A DNA stretch of 6,696 bases, from assembly GCA_001821455.1 (NCBI GenBank), contig MHLY01000001.1, forward strand, positions 5,722 to 12,417, written 5' to 3'. A model generated the notes under the pieces. The model was not told the origin of the DNA. It made no database searches and saw nothing but the letters and a program-made list of their open reading frames with translations. The stretch is from Candidatus Nealsonbacteria bacterium RBG_13_42_11 (GTDB taxonomy: Bacteria > Patescibacteriota > Minisyncoccia > Minisyncoccales > RBG-13-42-11). Shown here piece after piece: positions 5,321 through 6,696 of the stretch. A program made the translations under genes and the position numbers. Every line of letters starts with the position of its first letter. Positions within the stretch are counted from its first letter, which is position 1.

Positions 5321-5491
5321 CTAATGGACAGTTATTTTATAGGGAAGGCCATGTTTTTGATAGCCGATAATGCCTATCCCGCAACGAGAACATTTTTGTC
5401 TTCTCTTAAAATCTATTTTCCTACCGCATTTGGGACAAGCAATTTTATGTCCATTTCCGTTTCCCGAATTCAACAGTATTCTGCCTTTCAA
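5321..5491 (-). CDS. Small zinc-ribbon protein (56 aa), TTG start
   Basis: A 56-residue ORF on the minus strand, starting with TTG at 5491 and ending with TAG at 5321-5323. AAGGAGG (5503-5497) lies five bases before the TTG, an excellent SD. The product has a glycine-rich start (NSGNGNG, residues 8-14). It is followed by a zinc ribbon with two CxxC knuckles, CPKCG at 19-23 and CSRCG at 34-38, eleven residues apart, with a basic KRRQK between them. The tail is GIGIIGYQKHGLPYKITVH. Four cysteines in this arrangement bind zinc in many small ribosomal, RNA-polymerase-associated and DNA-binding proteins; I cannot assign it to one. It has its own promoter and terminator, so it forms a single-gene transcription unit between the cell-wall cluster and the 131-residue gene. 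An 85-codon open frame on the opposite strand is only its shadow. Confidence 0.8.
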   Translation of the reverse strand: MKGRILLNSGNGNGHKIACPKCGRKIDFKRRQKCSRCGIGIIGYQKHGLPYKITVH

Positions 5492-5522
5492 TTATTCCTC
5501 CTTGTGTGTTTTCGTAATTACC

Positions 5523-5551
5523 ACTATAGCGTATTTCAGACCGCTTGTAAA
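5523..5551 (-). promoter_or_regulatory. Sigma70-type promoter of the zinc-ribbon gene
   Basis: On the minus strand TTTACA (5551-5546) and TATAGT (5528-5523) are separated by exactly 17 bp, each one base from consensus. Transcription should start near 5516, giving a leader of about 25 nt that contains the AAGGAGG SD. The -35 box begins 9 nt after the stop codon of the Mur-like gene. This is the best promoter in the window. Confidence 0.75.
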
Positions 5552-5560
5552 GAGTAAGGG

Positions 5561-6136
5561 TTAAGAAGCTAAGGCCTGGGATATTTCAACTAAATTCAGG
5601 TTTAAAATCGTGCCGATGCTTACGGCGCCTAAAACAGAGTAAATCTGCTCTTTGTTATAAGGCTCTTTTAACCAAATGGGTACGATATTGCCCTTGTAAT
5701 TTATCTTGAAATTTATATGGCCGTTTTCTTTCATATCGCTGGCTAAAACTTCCGCTCCTGATTGGAAGCCGAAGGTCAAAAGATGGGCGGCGGTTTCTTT
5801 CTTCAGTCCTTTAATTTCTTCATCATCAAAGTTCAGAACCATAAATCCCCTCTCAGGCAATGTTTTTGATATGGTCTGGGATTTTTCAAGAATACCCTGT
5901 TTATTGTCGGTTATTACCAAAATCGGCAGGGAAGAATTTTTAATCAGGAAATTGGAATCCTTCGGTTCCAAAACATCCGTCTCTAAAATTAATATCTTCC
6001 CTTTGTTTTGAGAATAATTTTTTAAAACCCGAAAAAGAGCGTCTTTCATTATCTGGCGGTTTTCCCCGCTTAAAATAATAATCTTGGGTTTTTCTAAAAT
6101 GAATTTTAATTTGGAAAAAACGTTTAAGTTATTCAT
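5561..6136 (-). CDS. Mur-ligase-like protein, MurF-related, truncated and probably non-catalytic (191 aa)
   Basis: The product resembles the central ATPase domain of Mur ligases, nearest MurF, which adds D-Ala-D-Ala to the peptidoglycan precursor in the cytoplasm. Recognisable parts are KPKIIILSG (16-24) where the P-loop strand should be, ERGFMVLNFDDEEIKGL (95-111), LLTFGFQSGAEVLASD (119-134), the INYKGN strand (145-150) and QIYSVLGAVSIGTILNLNLVEISQAL (164-189). The P-loop GxxGKT is replaced by GENRQI (24-29), so the essential Lys-Thr is missing. The usual stretch between P-loop and the ITN-x-x-HLE motif is mostly absent, and the histidine there is lost (VITDNKQGILE). The C-terminal ligase domain is absent (MurF is about 450 residues). 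I chose ATG at 6136, overlapping the PBP stop by 8 nt, over TTG at 6163, because coupling is typical in this cluster. It may be a pseudo-enzyme with a structural role or a decaying gene, although the frame is intact. Confidence 0.65.
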   Translation of the reverse strand: MNNLNVFSKLKFILEKPKIIILSGENRQIMKDALFRVLKNYSQNKGKILILETDVLEPKDSNFLIKNSSLPILVITDNKQGILEKSQTISKTLPERGFMVLNFDDEEIKGLKKETAAHLLTFGFQSGAEVLASDMKENGHINFKINYKGNIVPIWLKEPYNKEQIYSVLGAVSIGTILNLNLVEISQALAS

Positions 6137-6696
6137 AGTCCGGCGGAATTTGATAGTAATCAATGATATATTTTGCCAAATCGTGAAAAATGGGCACGGC
6201 TGAATATTCAGCGGTTTTTGTTTCGGGATTGTCCAATTTTACCAAAATTACAAATCGGGGGCTGAAAGCCGGTGCAAAGCCGATGAAACTTTGGCAGGTT
6301 TGATCGGAATAACCTTTTTTATCCATTCCCAAGGCCGACCAGGCAATCTGAGCCGTACCGGTTTTCCCGGCCACATAATAGCCGGGAACCTGAGCGGGTT
6401 TGGCATAGCCGTTTTGAACAACGCTGATTAGCATGGCGGTAAGTTGAGAAGCGGTTTTGGAAGAAATTACACTCTCTGTCTCGGTTTTCGGATCGGTTTC
6501 AAAAACAACTTCGTTGTTTTCCTTGATTTTATCCACAATATAGGGCTTGACCATTTTCCCGCCGTTGATGATGGCGCTATAGGCCCTGACTAATTGAATT
6601 GGCGTCATTTCAATTCCCTGGCCGAAACTGGCGGTGGCAAAATTTATTTCGTAGCCCTTTTTGAACTCTTTATTTTCAGAATAGGTTTCCTGAAGA
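6129..6696 (-). CDS. Class B penicillin-binding protein (FtsI/PBP2-type transpeptidase), C-terminal part
   Basis: The last 188 residues of a D,D-transpeptidase that cross-links peptidoglycan; the N-terminal membrane anchor, dimerisation domain and the SxxK and SxN motifs lie beyond the window edge. The frame is open through 6696; ATG at 6608 is internal. Visible signatures are ATASFGQGIEMTPIQL (fragment residues 20-35), AYSAIINGGKMVKPYIV, VAGKTGTAQIA with the active-site KTG triad (111-113; bases 6365-6357), and SFIGFAPAFSPRFVILVKLDNP followed by YSAVPIFHDLAKYI. This C-terminal pattern is that of FtsI/SpoVD-like proteins of the division cluster, and the following Mur-type gene agrees with a dcw context. 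The protein acts at the outer face of the cytoplasmic membrane. The stop is TAA at 6129-6131. Confidence 0.95.
   Translation of the reverse strand, partial: LQETYSENKEFKKGYEINFATASFGQGIEMTPIQLVRAYSAIINGGKMVKPYIVDKIKENNEVVFETDPKTETESVISSKTASQLTAMLISVVQNGYAKPAQVPGYYVAGKTGTAQIAWSALGMDKKGYSDQTCQSFIGFAPAFSPRFVILVKLDNPETKTAEYSAVPIFHDLAKYIIDYYQIPPDYE

Noticed and set aside
5300..5557. Open frames on the plus strand (85 and 64 codons)
   Set aside because: They are antisense to the zinc-ribbon gene, which has a promoter, SD, CxxC motifs and terminator on the minus strand; no SD supports the plus-strand frames.
6137..6163. TTG start for the Mur-like protein, nine residues earlier
   Set aside because: No SD, and it would lengthen the overlap with the PBP gene to 35 nt. 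The ATG with an 8-nt overlap is more natural, though not proven.
1..6696. CRISPR array, IS element, phage or defence system
   Set aside because: No regularly spaced repeats, transposase, integrase, Cas or known defence domains were found on either strand.

Overview
The window looks like chromosomal housekeeping DNA from a Candidate Phyla Radiation bacterium (Patescibacteria, probably Parcubacteria-like). This is inferred from gene style: moderately AT-rich DNA, very tight packing, lysine/isoleucine-rich compact proteins, many starts with weak or no Shine-Dalgarno (SD) sequence, and small divergent versions of core genes. No 16S gene or other lineage marker is present, so the assignment is tentative. 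Nine of the ten genes with a visible stop end in TAA and one ends in TAG. TGA is never used as a stop here, so the window cannot show how this organism reads TGA.

Layout. (1) Positions 1-1282, plus strand: the C-terminal part of the replicative helicase DnaB, a 48-residue hydrophobic peptide with an L-G-F repeat, and recR. (2) Positions 1284-4625, minus strand: a compact block read as amino-acid permease, CaCA-family cation exchanger, rmuC, rplU, with gaps of 1-16 nt. recR and rplU converge with one base between their stop codons, and a likely recR terminator lies inside rplU. (3) Positions 4626-5560, minus strand: a small-gene zone. It holds tRNA-Glu(CTC) with its own terminator, an unrecognised 131-residue protein behind two strong SD sequences, and a 56-residue zinc-ribbon protein with a TTG start. 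The zinc-ribbon gene has its own good promoter and terminator. (4) Positions 5561-6696, minus strand: the end of a division/cell-wall cluster, with the transpeptidase domain of a class B penicillin-binding protein (FtsI type) followed by an 8-nt-overlapping Mur-ligase-like protein that has lost its P-loop and C-terminal domain.

Functional themes are replication and repair (dnaB, recR, rmuC), translation (rplU, tRNA-Glu), uptake and ion exchange (permease, exchanger), and peptidoglycan synthesis (PBP, Mur-like). I see no phage, CRISPR, IS element or defence island. The most interesting items are the LGF-repeat peptide, the apparently non-catalytic Mur-like protein, the exchanger with an altered ion site, the hidden zinc-ribbon gene, and the unknown gene flanked by a 13-bp inverted repeat with a near-complete match to the 16S anti-SD tail.
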